From the NCBI GenBank assembly GCA_012517285.1, contig JAAYVG010000038.1, positions 1 to 64,000 on the forward strand: DNA of 64,000 nucleotides, written 5' to 3'. Shown here in pieces: positions 9,841-18,511 of this stretch. The notes under the pieces are model-generated. The model saw nothing but the letters and a program-made list of their open reading frames with translations, searched no databases and had not been told where the DNA came from. The stretch comes from Elusimicrobiota bacterium. Its GTDB lineage: Bacteria; Elusimicrobiota; Elusimicrobia; Elusimicrobiales; UBA9959. Position 1 is the stretch's first letter; each line of letters begins with the position of its first letter. The translations under genes and the position numbers were made by a program.

Positions 9841-11808
9841 TTATACCGTCAAGAAATCTATTTCTGCGTCTTTCATCTGAAGAGATATGTTTGTTTTAAG
9901 CTGATCATTACCCTCAAATATACTATCAAGACATACTACTTTATTTGGCTTGAGTTTTATTATCTCTCTCAAACATTCCTCATCAACCTTTGAAAGCACA
10001 ATAACCATTTCATTATCAGCAACTATATAAAATTTATTTTTATCTTTTTCATAAAGCGTTATTTTTGTATTAAGGTCATATCCAGACTTTAATAGCAACT
10101 CATAAACTATATTTTCCTCTCTGGCTTCCGGCTTTAAAGACTCTTTAAAGATATCCATCTGTTTTTCCAAATCATCCTCATTATCTATAAAATCACCGCG
10201 CCATATCTTAAAATTAGAATTTTTTAATTTAAAAACCTTAAATCCTAAATCCAGAGTTTGATTTTTATCTTTTACCTCATCACTCATTTTTTTAATAACT
10301 CTCCTAATTCTTTCCTTACATATCTCAGCTATGGTTTGATAACCTGCTTTATATGCCTCAGAATCTTCTTCTGTTTTTTCTGGGAGCTGAACACAAATAA
10401 ATTTTCTATTTCCACCATCCTCCTTATTCAATTCCATAACAGAATGAGCAGTTGTCCCAGACCCTGCAAAAAAATCAAGAACAATATCGTTAGGATTTGA
10501 GGCAATTTTAATTAAATAAGATATTAATCCTATTGGTTTAGGATAATCAAATATTTTTTTATTATCAAACAATTCTTTAAACCCTTGATGTGATACATTG
10601 TTTGGAAAATCCATAATAAAAGTACCATATGGGATAATTCTATTAATATTATTTAGGTTATTATCAATAAATTGATATTCCTTGAAATAAATTCCCCATT
10701 TGTTTTTTTTATTTTTCTTCAACACAATAAACTCATTTTTAATTCCCCATTGAAGCTTATTTTGAGACCATCTCCAAGTAAAACTTTTATCTTTTTCATC
10801 TCCTCCAGGCCATATTTCTAAATTTTCTTCAACTCTTTTTTTTACAATTTTCTTTAAATTTTCATCAAATACTAAGAATTCTTCTCCCTTTTGTATTACT
10901 ATAGGATAGTCTAATTTTTCTGAATAATGGATCCCATCATCATCCATTCTTCTCAAATAAAAACATCCTCGCTCATTTTTAAACTCATCATCATATTTAT
11001 ATCCTTTTAAATTTGATTGTTGCTTATTAACTGTTAAAGAATTAATACTTTTACAATAGCAAATACAATAATCATGTTCATTCGCAAAAAATGTTGAATC
11101 TTGTTTACCTGCAAGATTTTGTCTCCTAACAAAGCATGCTACAAAATTTTCCTCTCCAAATATTTCATTCATTATAAGGCGAAGGTTATGGACTTCATTA
11201 TCGTCAATTGATACAAAAATAACGCCATCATCCCTTAAAAGATTTCTTGCAAGAAACAATCTTGGATACATCATTGAAAGCCAGTTGCTGTGATAATGCC
11301 CATTTTCTTTAGAATTTTTTCTGAATAAACCTTCCTTTAAAAGATATCCTTCCTCATCCTTTTCTCCAATTCTTTTTAAATATTCTTCTTTGCTTTCCTG
11401 AAATTTATCAGGATATATAAAACTATCATTTCCTGTGTTATAAGGCGGGTCTATATAAATCATCTTAATCTTACCGTAATAAGATTTCTGTAAAATCTTT
11501 AAAACCTCAAGATTGTCACCCTCAATAAAAATATTTTCTGTTTTATCAAAATTGACTCCCTCATTACGAGATGGCGATAATGTCGCTGTTGTGGTTGTCT
11601 GTAAAACTTTAAAAGCTTCACTTTTTCCTGCCCAGTCTAAATTATATCTCTCATCACTGTTTATTACTAACTTTCCTAAAGTTCGTCTTAAAGATTCAAA
11701 ATCAATTTTCTCTTCCCTGAATGCTTCAGGAAAGATTTCTTTCAATTTATCTATTTTATCATTCGCAATATTTAATGAATCTTTTTCAATATCTGTTTTT
11801 TTATCCAT
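9841..11808 (-). CDS. Type III restriction-modification system DNA methyltransferase (Mod, N6-adenine class)
   Basis: MIYIDPPYNTGND (DPPY) and VLDFFAGSGTTAHSVMELN (FxGxG). Confidence 0.93.
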   Translation of the reverse strand: MDKKTDIEKDSLNIANDKIDKLKEIFPEAFREEKIDFESLRRTLGKLVINSDERYNLDWAGKSEAFKVLQTTTTATLSPSRNEGVNFDKTENIFIEGDNLEVLKILQKSYYGKIKMIYIDPPYNTGNDSFIYPDKFQESKEEYLKRIGEKDEEGYLLKEGLFRKNSKENGHYHSNWLSMMYPRLFLARNLLRDDGVIFVSIDDNEVHNLRLIMNEIFGEENFVACFVRRQNLAGKQDSTFFANEHDYCICYCKSINSLTVNKQQSNLKGYKYDDEFKNERGCFYLRRMDDDGIHYSEKLDYPIVIQKGEEFLVFDENLKKIVKKRVEENLEIWPGGDEKDKSFTWRWSQNKLQWGIKNEFIVLKKNKKNKWGIYFKEYQFIDNNLNNINRIIPYGTFIMDFPNNVSHQGFKELFDNKKIFDYPKPIGLISYLIKIASNPNDIVLDFFAGSGTTAHSVMELNKEDGGNRKFICVQLPEKTEEDSEAYKAGYQTIAEICKERIRRVIKKMSDEVKDKNQTLDLGFKVFKLKNSNFKIWRGDFIDNEDDLEKQMDIFKESLKPEAREENIVYELLLKSGYDLNTKITLYEKDKNKFYIVADNEMVIVLSKVDEECLREIIKLKPNKVVCLDSIFEGNDQLKTNISLQMKDAEIDFLTV

Positions 11809-11873
11809 ATTTTTATTTTATCACTTTTTTCAATCTTTAATATAATTCTATAAAAATTAAGTGTGTAAAAAAA

Positions 11874-13235
11874 AGGTAATGTATCATATTATGTGTAATT
11901 AGTGAGAAGTGAGAGTTGACAATGTAGATAAGAAAGGGTTATCCTTCTAAGTATATTGAAATAACAAAAAAAGGAGGATAACCCAATGAACAGTATACAA
12001 AATAATGGAGTTAAAGAGCTATATTTTACGGAGGAGGATATAGAGGAACGGATGAGTGGAGTGAAAGAAGACTTTTGGGGAGATATAAAGGCAGAGACGT
12101 TACGAGGAGTTAAATTGCTACTTGAGAATAGTATGGAGATAGAAATACAGGACATGATAGGAGCGAAGAGGTGGGAACACAGTCAAGGGCGAGAAGGGAT
12201 GAGGAATGGGAAATACCGACGGACATTATGGACAGAATACGGCTGGATAAGTGATATAAGGATGCCACGATTAAGGGAAGGACGAGCAGAAATAAAGACG
12301 ATAAAGAGGTATCAAAGGCGAGCGGAAGATGTTAATAAGCTGATTATGAATATGTTTATATATGGGGTATCTACTCGTAAGATAAAAGAAGTGCTTACAC
12401 CGTTATATGGGCGAGAAATGATAAGTGCAAGTAGTGTAAGTCGGATAAGCAAGGAATTAAATAAAGAGGTAGAAAAGTTTCATTGTAAAAGCATATCAGA
12501 TGATTACAAATATATATTTTTAGACGGTATATATTTAAAGGCGAAGAGTCCGATAAGATCTAAGAGGCGATGTATACTTGTAGCATATGGTATAAAGGTA
12601 GATGGTAAAAGGGAGTTAATAGATTACAGATTATCAGGTGGAGGCGGTGAATCAGAGAGTAGCTGGGAGAGTTTTTTAAACCTATTATATAATAGAGGTC
12701 TTGAAGGAAAGAATATAGAGCTTGTAATAATGGATGGTAATAAGGGATTATATAATGCAGTAGAGATGATATGGCCACGAGCTAAGAGGCAGAGATGTTG
12801 GGCACACAAGCTGAGGAATGTGGCGAACAGAGTTCCAAAGAGGATGCAAGAAGAATGTCTTAAAGGAGCGAGAGGAATATACGATGCTGATAATAGATAT
12901 AAAGCGATAGAGGCATACAAGGGATGGTCGAGGAAGTGGAAACAAATAGCACCAGAGGCAGTGAGATGTTTAGAAGAGGATTTAGAAGATTTATTATGGT
13001 TTTATGATTGTCCAAAAGAGATAAGAGTAAAGGTAAGGACTACAAACATAATAGAACGAGTGTTTAGAGAGGTAAGGCGAAGGACGAGACCAATAAGTTG
13101 TTTTACGAACACACAAAGTGTAGAAAGAATAATCTTTGCTGTGTTTAATAGGCAGAATAATATTTGGAAGAATAAACCTTTAAAAATTGAAAAAGAATAA
13201 AATTATGAAATTACACAAAATTATTGACATTACCT
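11874..13235 (+). mobile_element. IS256-family insertion sequence with ~27-bp imperfect terminal inverted repeats
   Basis: Left AGGTAATGTATCATATTATGTGTAATT (11874-11900) vs reverse complement of right end AGGTAATGTCAATAATTTTGTGTAATT (13209-13235); encloses transposase; flanked by A-tracts. Confidence 0.88.
11986..13200 (+). CDS. IS256-family (mutator-type) transposase
   Basis: 404 aa; VIMDGNKGLYNAVEMIWPRAKRQRCWAHKLRNV; TTNIIERVFREVRRRTRPISCFTNTQSVERIIFAV. Confidence 0.95.
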   Translation: MNSIQNNGVKELYFTEEDIEERMSGVKEDFWGDIKAETLRGVKLLLENSMEIEIQDMIGAKRWEHSQGREGMRNGKYRRTLWTEYGWISDIRMPRLREGRAEIKTIKRYQRRAEDVNKLIMNMFIYGVSTRKIKEVLTPLYGREMISASSVSRISKELNKEVEKFHCKSISDDYKYIFLDGIYLKAKSPIRSKRRCILVAYGIKVDGKRELIDYRLSGGGGESESSWESFLNLLYNRGLEGKNIELVIMDGNKGLYNAVEMIWPRAKRQRCWAHKLRNVANRVPKRMQEECLKGARGIYDADNRYKAIEAYKGWSRKWKQIAPEAVRCLEEDLEDLLWFYDCPKEIRVKVRTTNIIERVFREVRRRTRPISCFTNTQSVERIIFAVFNRQNNIWKNKPLKIEKE

Positions 13236-13250
13236 AAAAAAAAATTTTGC

Positions 13251-13279
13251 TTGACATAACAAAAAAAATTTGCTATAAT
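13251..13279 (+). promoter_or_regulatory. metK promoter, perfect sigma70 consensus (TTGACA-N17-TATAAT)
   Basis: TTGACA at 13251-13256, 17-nt spacer, TATAAT at 13274-13279; starts 15 bp after the IS right end. Confidence 0.88.
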
Positions 13280-13421
13280 AATTTTATATGCTATAAAAAT
13301 AGCAAAGATCTTTAGATAAGATAAAGAAGTTTAAATAATCTTGCTCAAAAAGCAAGCGGAGGTTTGCTAGCTTCCCTTCCGATAATAGGTTAAGCGGCGT
13401 AGAGAATCTACGATTTTGTTT

Positions 13422-13465
13422 ATGCCCGCTTATTCCGTTAGAAGGAAAGCGGGCATTTTTATTTT
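13422..13465 (+). terminator. Intrinsic terminator 1 in metK leader
   Basis: ATGCCCGCTT (13422-13431) / AAGCGGGCAT (13447-13456) 10-bp stem followed by TTTTTATTTT. Confidence 0.8.
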
Positions 13466-13583
13466 CCGATTGTTTTTTAGCAAAAACGGGTTGGTTGCTG
13501 ACTTCCATACCCTTAAGGCAAATGCCTTAAAAAAATGGTAAGCGGGACGGATGTTTTGTCCGTAAAAAGATTTAGTCTTTTTA

Positions 13584-13623
13584 ATAGCCTGCTCGCCAGT
13601 ATGGGAGCAGGCTATTTTTTTTT
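13584..13623 (+). terminator. Intrinsic terminator 2 in metK leader
   Basis: ATAGCCTGCTC/GAGCAGGCTAT stem followed by T9, ~20 nt before metK ATG. Confidence 0.85.
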
Positions 13624-13641
13624 AGCAAAAAAGGAGAAATT

Positions 13642-14793
13642 ATGAAAATAACAAATCAAATATTTACATCAGAGTCTGTATCAGAAGGACATCCAGATAA
13701 GATGTGCGACAGGATATCAGATGCTGTTCTCGATGCTTATATAAGCCATGATTCACTCTCAAGGGTTGCCTGTGAAACTATGGCATCTCACAATGCTGTT
13801 CATATAAGTGCTGAAGTATCTTCATCTCATTCAATGAGTTATGATGAAATAAAAGAGATTGTAAAAAAGGTTATATATGATACCGGTTATGACGAGGAAT
13901 GGGGTTATGATCCTGAAAAATTGAAATATATAATAGAGATTGATAAACAATCAAGTTATATTGCAAAAGGAGTAGAAAAATTTGGAGCAGGAGATCAAGG
14001 AATAATGTTCGGCTATGCAACTTCTGAAACTCCAGAGTTTATGCCTGCAACTTATGTTTATGCAAACAGAATTCTTTTAAGGTTGAGGGAACTGAGAAAA
14101 AATGGTGAAATAAAAAACATTGGGCCTGATGCAAAATCACAGGTGAGTTTTTTATATGATAGCAACGGCAAGCCAGAAAAGATTACATCCATTGTTTTAT
14201 CAACACAGCACAATAAAAATGTAATTGATCACAATGGTGATGTCATGGATGAGTTTAAAAATGAAATTATTGAAAAGGTGATAAAACCAGTATGCGGCAA
14301 TTACATAGATGATATAGATTATAAAAATATACATATAAATCCAACAGGAAGCTTCTTAAAAGGTGGACCAGCAGCAGACACAGGATTGACAGGAAGAAAA
14401 ATAATAGTTGATACTTATGGTGGAAGAGCGCCACACGGCGGTGGAGCATTCTCTGGCAAAGATCCAACAAAGGTTGACAGATCTGCAGCTTACATGGCAA
14501 GAATGGTTGCAAAATCGCTTGTCAGTGCGGGATTATGCGATGAGTGCCTTATTCAGCTTGGCTATGCCATAGGAGTTTCACAGCCTGTATCTGTTTATGT
14601 AAACTCATTTCAGACAGCCGAAGTGTCCGATGATATCATAAAAAATACAGTTATAAAAAACTTTGATTTTTCACCTAAAGCAATAATAGAACTCCTCGAA
14701 CTGAGAAAGCCCATTTATTACAGAACAGCAGCATATGGCCACTTTGGAAGGAATGAGTTTAAATGGGAAAGCGTTAAAAATATAAAGGAGTAG
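13642..14793 (+). CDS. metK: S-adenosylmethionine synthase
   Basis: FTSESVSEGHPDKMCDRISDAVLDA; GAGDQGIMFGYA; GGRAPHGGGAFSGKDPTKVDRSAAYMAR. Confidence 0.98.
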   Translation: MKITNQIFTSESVSEGHPDKMCDRISDAVLDAYISHDSLSRVACETMASHNAVHISAEVSSSHSMSYDEIKEIVKKVIYDTGYDEEWGYDPEKLKYIIEIDKQSSYIAKGVEKFGAGDQGIMFGYATSETPEFMPATYVYANRILLRLRELRKNGEIKNIGPDAKSQVSFLYDSNGKPEKITSIVLSTQHNKNVIDHNGDVMDEFKNEIIEKVIKPVCGNYIDDIDYKNIHINPTGSFLKGGPAADTGLTGRKIIVDTYGGRAPHGGGAFSGKDPTKVDRSAAYMARMVAKSLVSAGLCDECLIQLGYAIGVSQPVSVYVNSFQTAEVSDDIIKNTVIKNFDFSPKAIIELLELRKPIYYRTAAYGHFGRNEFKWESVKNIKE

Positions 14794-14803
14794 TGGAGGT
14801 TTT

Positions 14804-16201
14804 ATGAATGATTGTAAAAAGAGTAACTCTATTCTTGAAAGCATAGGGGTTTACGGTTACAGCGAGGTTGAAACCCTGATTCTTTCATCACTTGTAACAT
14901 ATGAGCCGATAATACTAATAGGAGAGACCGGAACAGGCAAAACATTTCTTCTTAACAACCTTGCAAGAGTTTTAGGACTCAGGCACAAGCATTATAATGC
15001 ATCGCTTGTCTCATTTGAGGATCTTATAGGATTTCCATACCCAGATAAAACAGGGAATAATATAAAGTATCTTCAAACAGAGGCTTCTGTATGGGACGCA
15101 GAATCCATACTTGTTGATGAGATAAGCAGGTGTCAGCCATCGGTTCAGAATAAATTATTTTCACTTATATATGAAAAAAAGCTGTTAGGCATAGAACTGA
15201 AAGATCTCAGGTATGCATGGGCAGCTATGAACCCACCAACAACCTCGGATGACGATGAGAATAATATTTATCTTGGTTCTGAAGCCCTTGATATTGCTCT
15301 TGCAGACAGATTTTCACTGTTTATAGACTCACCTTCATGGGAAAATTTATCCAGTAATGATAAAAAAAAGATAGTATCAGCTGAGTCTGAGTTTAGTGAA
15401 TGTGATGTCAATAAGGATTTCATAAACCAAATTGAAAAAGCAAGGAAAAGGTTTAACAGACTAATAAAAAACATACCTGATGAGATATCCGAGTATTCAA
15501 AAAACTTTACTGATATAATGAACAAAAATAATATTTTGATATCTCCCAGAAGAGCATATAAAATATCAGTAAATCTAACCGGGATTATGGCGCTCAATGG
15601 AAATTTAAAAGAAGCTGATTTTATCAACGTTGTGGAACACAGCATTCCGAACAGATGTTTTGGTAAAAAAATTGATAAAGATAAGATCATGATAGCACAT
15701 AAGACTGCTATGATGATAACAAGGGAAAAAAATAAGATGTGGCTCTATCAGTTTTTTACATCAAGCTCAATAAAAGAAAAAATCGAAATACTTATAAAAA
15801 ACTGTAAAAATGAAGAGGAAGGAAATGAAGCAATCTTAGAATTTATAAGAATCAGCAAAAAAGAAGAACTTATACCATTCTGTTTCATTGTTTACCCTGC
15901 CGCAGTGATCAAACTAATACCTGCCGGGATTCAAGCAGTTAATGAAATGGGAAAGATTGCCATGAGAATGTATGATTTTAAATATAAGGAAAGCTATAAT
16001 GATTTTAATGATCTTGCAAAATTAAAAGAAGCAAATCTATCTATGATAAATGATAAATATAGAGAAAATATGGCTGAGAAATTCTTATTTGCATGCCTAA
16101 AAGAAGGTATTGATATAAAAGATCCTCAAAAAATGGAAGAGGATATATATCAATCAGCTCGTATGATAAGCAATATCATAAACAAAAAGGAGGTTATATG
16201 A
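14804..16201 (+). CDS. MoxR-like AAA+ ATPase
   Basis: LIGETGTGKTFLLNNLAR Walker A; ILVDEISRCQPSVQNKLFSLIYEK Walker B; AAMNPP sensor region. Confidence 0.88.
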   Translation: MNDCKKSNSILESIGVYGYSEVETLILSSLVTYEPIILIGETGTGKTFLLNNLARVLGLRHKHYNASLVSFEDLIGFPYPDKTGNNIKYLQTEASVWDAESILVDEISRCQPSVQNKLFSLIYEKKLLGIELKDLRYAWAAMNPPTTSDDDENNIYLGSEALDIALADRFSLFIDSPSWENLSSNDKKKIVSAESEFSECDVNKDFINQIEKARKRFNRLIKNIPDEISEYSKNFTDIMNKNNILISPRRAYKISVNLTGIMALNGNLKEADFINVVEHSIPNRCFGKKIDKDKIMIAHKTAMMITREKNKMWLYQFFTSSSIKEKIEILIKNCKNEEEGNEAILEFIRISKKEELIPFCFIVYPAAVIKLIPAGIQAVNEMGKIAMRMYDFKYKESYNDFNDLAKLKEANLSMINDKYRENMAEKFLFACLKEGIDIKDPQKMEEDIYQSARMISNIINKKEVI

Positions 16202-16683
16202 TATTAAATTTTTCTGTCAAAGCTCCACCCAGAGGATTAAACCAGAGAATAATTCTTGAAACTAATGATATCGATGAATTAAGTATTTTTTCAATAAATA
16301 ACAGTGATGATGATATGAAAATAATTCCTGTTATTATTGCAGGAATATTTTTCAGTTCTAATGAATCATCACCAATCAATAAAATATTAAAAATTGTTGA
16401 AAAAACAGGTATTAATGATATCAACAAACTGAAATCAAAATTCAATTATCCTGATAAAAGATTGATATGCAGGGAACTTGATGACAAAGAGTCAGTATTA
16501 ATACCTGATATAAACAAATCTGATGATAACGAAATACTTAAGAATGCACTGATACTTGGGCTTTGCTCTGATTATTTATATGACCCTGAAAGAGATATCA
16601 TTCTAACAAACTCAAAAATAAAACGAGTAGTTGCTCTCTACAGACCGGAGGATTTTTATGGATTATACAATTTCGGAATATGA
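16198..16683 (+). CDS. Hypothetical protein in the MoxR-VWA cassette
   Basis: 161-aa ORF overlapping upstream stop by 4 nt; no family recognised. Confidence 0.7.
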   Translation: MILNFSVKAPPRGLNQRIILETNDIDELSIFSINNSDDDMKIIPVIIAGIFFSSNESSPINKILKIVEKTGINDINKLKSKFNYPDKRLICRELDDKESVLIPDINKSDDNEILKNALILGLCSDYLYDPERDIILTNSKIKRVVALYRPEDFYGLYNFGI

Positions 16684-18205
16684 GTTTAAAAATATTATGA
16701 GAGAGATGTGTGACGAAGAAATTACAGCTGATAAGGTGATTTCCTTATCAGAAGTAATTTTCAGTCAAGATGTTGAAACGCTTTCTCTATCAATTACTAA
16801 AAATAAAATTATTATGTATGTAAATCTTTCATTTATAAATAATAACTGTCAAACAGAATCACACATAAAAGCACTTATATATCATGAACTGCTCCACATA
16901 GTATTTAATGATACTCTTCTTTCATCACTTGATACTCGTGAACATGAAATAAACAACATAGCACTTGACGCTTCAATAAATGCTATCATCCACAAAAAAT
17001 TTGGTGATAAGTATTCATCTTTTATGTCAATTTTTTACAAAGATACTGAACCGTATTTTTTAAATATTTTAAGAAAACCTGAGATGGAAGATAAAATAAA
17101 ATATGAAAATGATAAAATTTTTTTAAACCTGTGGAATGGAATATATTCTGGTACAGTCACTGTTCAAAATATAAAAGATTTTTTAAAGGATAGGATATCT
17201 ATATCTGGTGGAATACCAAAAATAATCCTTATAGGAGGACCTTTTGTTCTAGGTTTACCTATTTCAGGCAGAAAAACTAATCTTAACATAGTCACAGAAG
17301 AATCTTCTGTTTCAGATTCATCTAAGACTATGGATAAAGCAGGTAAAAATAATGAAGAAAAAATGTCTAAAATTATAACTGATGCTTTTAAAAAAATTAT
17401 AGAAGACAATGATTTATCTAAGACTATGGATAAAAAAGGTAAAGGGAATAAACCTATGAATAAAGAAGGTGAAAATGATAAAAAAAACATATCTAAAATT
17501 ATAACTGATGCTTTAAAAAATTTTATAGAAAACAATGCTTCATTTAATAATTATAATGCCCGTGATGCTGGATATTCTGATGAATTAGTAGAGATCTATG
17601 ATAAAGGTAAAGAAAGCAAGGAAGAATGGAAGAGTAAGACAGAAAAACTTATAAGGAAACTGCTCACGCCTCATAAGAATATTATAAAAAATAAGAAGAA
17701 AGAATTAGTATCACTATCACCTGTTCTATCATCAAATGATAGAAGAGCCATAATAAAAAGTATATGGATGCCAACCATACCATTTTCAAACAATATATAT
17801 GAACAGAATAAAGAATCTCAATTTACAGATGTTTATCTCGATGTTTCAGGTTCTGTATCTTTAGAATTGCCATTGCTTATAGATGTGCTTAACAGTATGA
17901 ATGACCTTATAAAAAAACCATTTATGGCATTCAGTAACAAGGTGGATAAAGCCGTTATAAGATATAACAGACTCTACACATCAAGCACAGGAGGAACAGA
18001 TATCAACTGTGTGCTTGATGACATATCAAAAAAGAAACAGAAATCAGTTCTCATAATAAGTGATGGATATTTTTTAGAGACAAAAAAGGAATTGATAGAA
18101 AAAACAAAAAAAACAAAGAAATTTGCACTCATTCTTCCTAACGGCAATGATAAAATGTTTAAAGAAGCAAATATTAAAACATTCTGGCTGGAAAAATTTA
18201 AATGA
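16658..18205 (+). CDS. VWA-like / DUF2201-type putative metallopeptidase
   Basis: Start at 16658 preceded by GGAGG; YHELLHIVF (HExxH) and DVYLDVSGSVS (MIDAS-like). Confidence 0.82.
   Translation: MDYTISEYEFKNIMREMCDEEITADKVISLSEVIFSQDVETLSLSITKNKIIMYVNLSFINNNCQTESHIKALIYHELLHIVFNDTLLSSLDTREHEINNIALDASINAIIHKKFGDKYSSFMSIFYKDTEPYFLNILRKPEMEDKIKYENDKIFLNLWNGIYSGTVTVQNIKDFLKDRISISGGIPKIILIGGPFVLGLPISGRKTNLNIVTEESSVSDSSKTMDKAGKNNEEKMSKIITDAFKKIIEDNDLSKTMDKKGKGNKPMNKEGENDKKNISKIITDALKNFIENNASFNNYNARDAGYSDELVEIYDKGKESKEEWKSKTEKLIRKLLTPHKNIIKNKKKELVSLSPVLSSNDRRAIIKSIWMPTIPFSNNIYEQNKESQFTDVYLDVSGSVSLELPLLIDVLNSMNDLIKKPFMAFSNKVDKAVIRYNRLYTSSTGGTDINCVLDDISKKKQKSVLIISDGYFLETKKELIEKTKKTKKFALILPNGNDKMFKEANIKTFWLEKFK
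17321..17535 (+). repeat. In-frame tandem duplication within the VWA gene
   Basis: SKTMDKAGK...MSKIITDAFKKIIEDND / SKTMDKKGK...ISKIITDALKNFIENN. Confidence 0.85.
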
Positions 18206-18220
18206 CAAATTTAAAAAAGT

Positions 18221-18263
18221 CTTCTCAAAATCCATACGATCGTGTCAAAATGAAGGAAAACTA
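18221..18263 (+). repeat. Dispersed repeat CTTCTCAAAWTYCATACGATCGTGTCARAATGAAGGAAAACTA, copy 1
   Basis: Matches 62200-62243 and, in inverse orientation over a shorter span, 46989-47016. Confidence 0.8.
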
Positions 18264-18420
18264 ATCATCAGGATGTAAACAGATATCATCAAGATTAAAA
18301 CAGATTGAAGGCACGGATGTAGACAGACAGAAAAACAAATCATTTAATCATCAAGATGAAAACAGATGTAATCAGGATGAAGACGGATATCATCAAGATG
18401 TAAACGGATATCGAATAGAA
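18264..18420. repeat. Degenerate ATCATCAAGATGWAAACGGATATC-type intergenic repeat array
   Basis: Multiple imperfect copies; same module near 43580-43620, 46860-46920 and 61215-61260. Confidence 0.7.
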
Positions 18421-18466
18421 TGCAGCAATCTAAATAATTTATGAATATTTTTTGTTAGGTTGGCAA

Positions 18467-18499
18467 TAAGCCCGAAGAGTTTAAAACTCTTCGGGCTTA
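18467..18499. terminator. Bidirectional terminator between VWA gene and rho
   Basis: TAAGCCCGAAGAGTTT-A-AAACTCTTCGGGCTTA palindrome between convergent genes. Confidence 0.85.
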
Positions 18500-18511
18500 A
18501 TTAACTAAATG

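Larger units (their letters stand above)
13286..13641 (+). ncRNA. Structured metK leader, candidate tandem cis-regulatory RNA (two related domains, each with terminator)
   Basis: Repeated arrangement AGCAA-N(8-11)-TTGCT-RR-CTTCC ... GGT(T)AAGCGG-hairpin in 13351-13414 and 13479-13562, each followed by a terminator hairpin. Confidence 0.65.

Noticed and set aside
10700-10850. A8 tracts in mod as phase-variation switches
   Set aside because: Runs of 8 A/T are common in this AT-rich sequence and are not unusually long; reading frame intact. Would need strain comparison.
12560-12945. Minus-strand ORFs opposite the transposase
   Set aside because: Antisense reading artefacts of the transposase gene.
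13341-13460. SAM-I (S-box) riboswitch call for the metK leader
   Set aside because: Expected conserved blocks (GAUGAAA, CGGCAACC and the kink-turn context) are not visible.
13284-13508. 74-aa minus-strand ORF in the metK leader
   Set aside because: Lies wholly within the structured leader/terminator region, no RBS seen, no recognisable domain; non-coding explanation is better.
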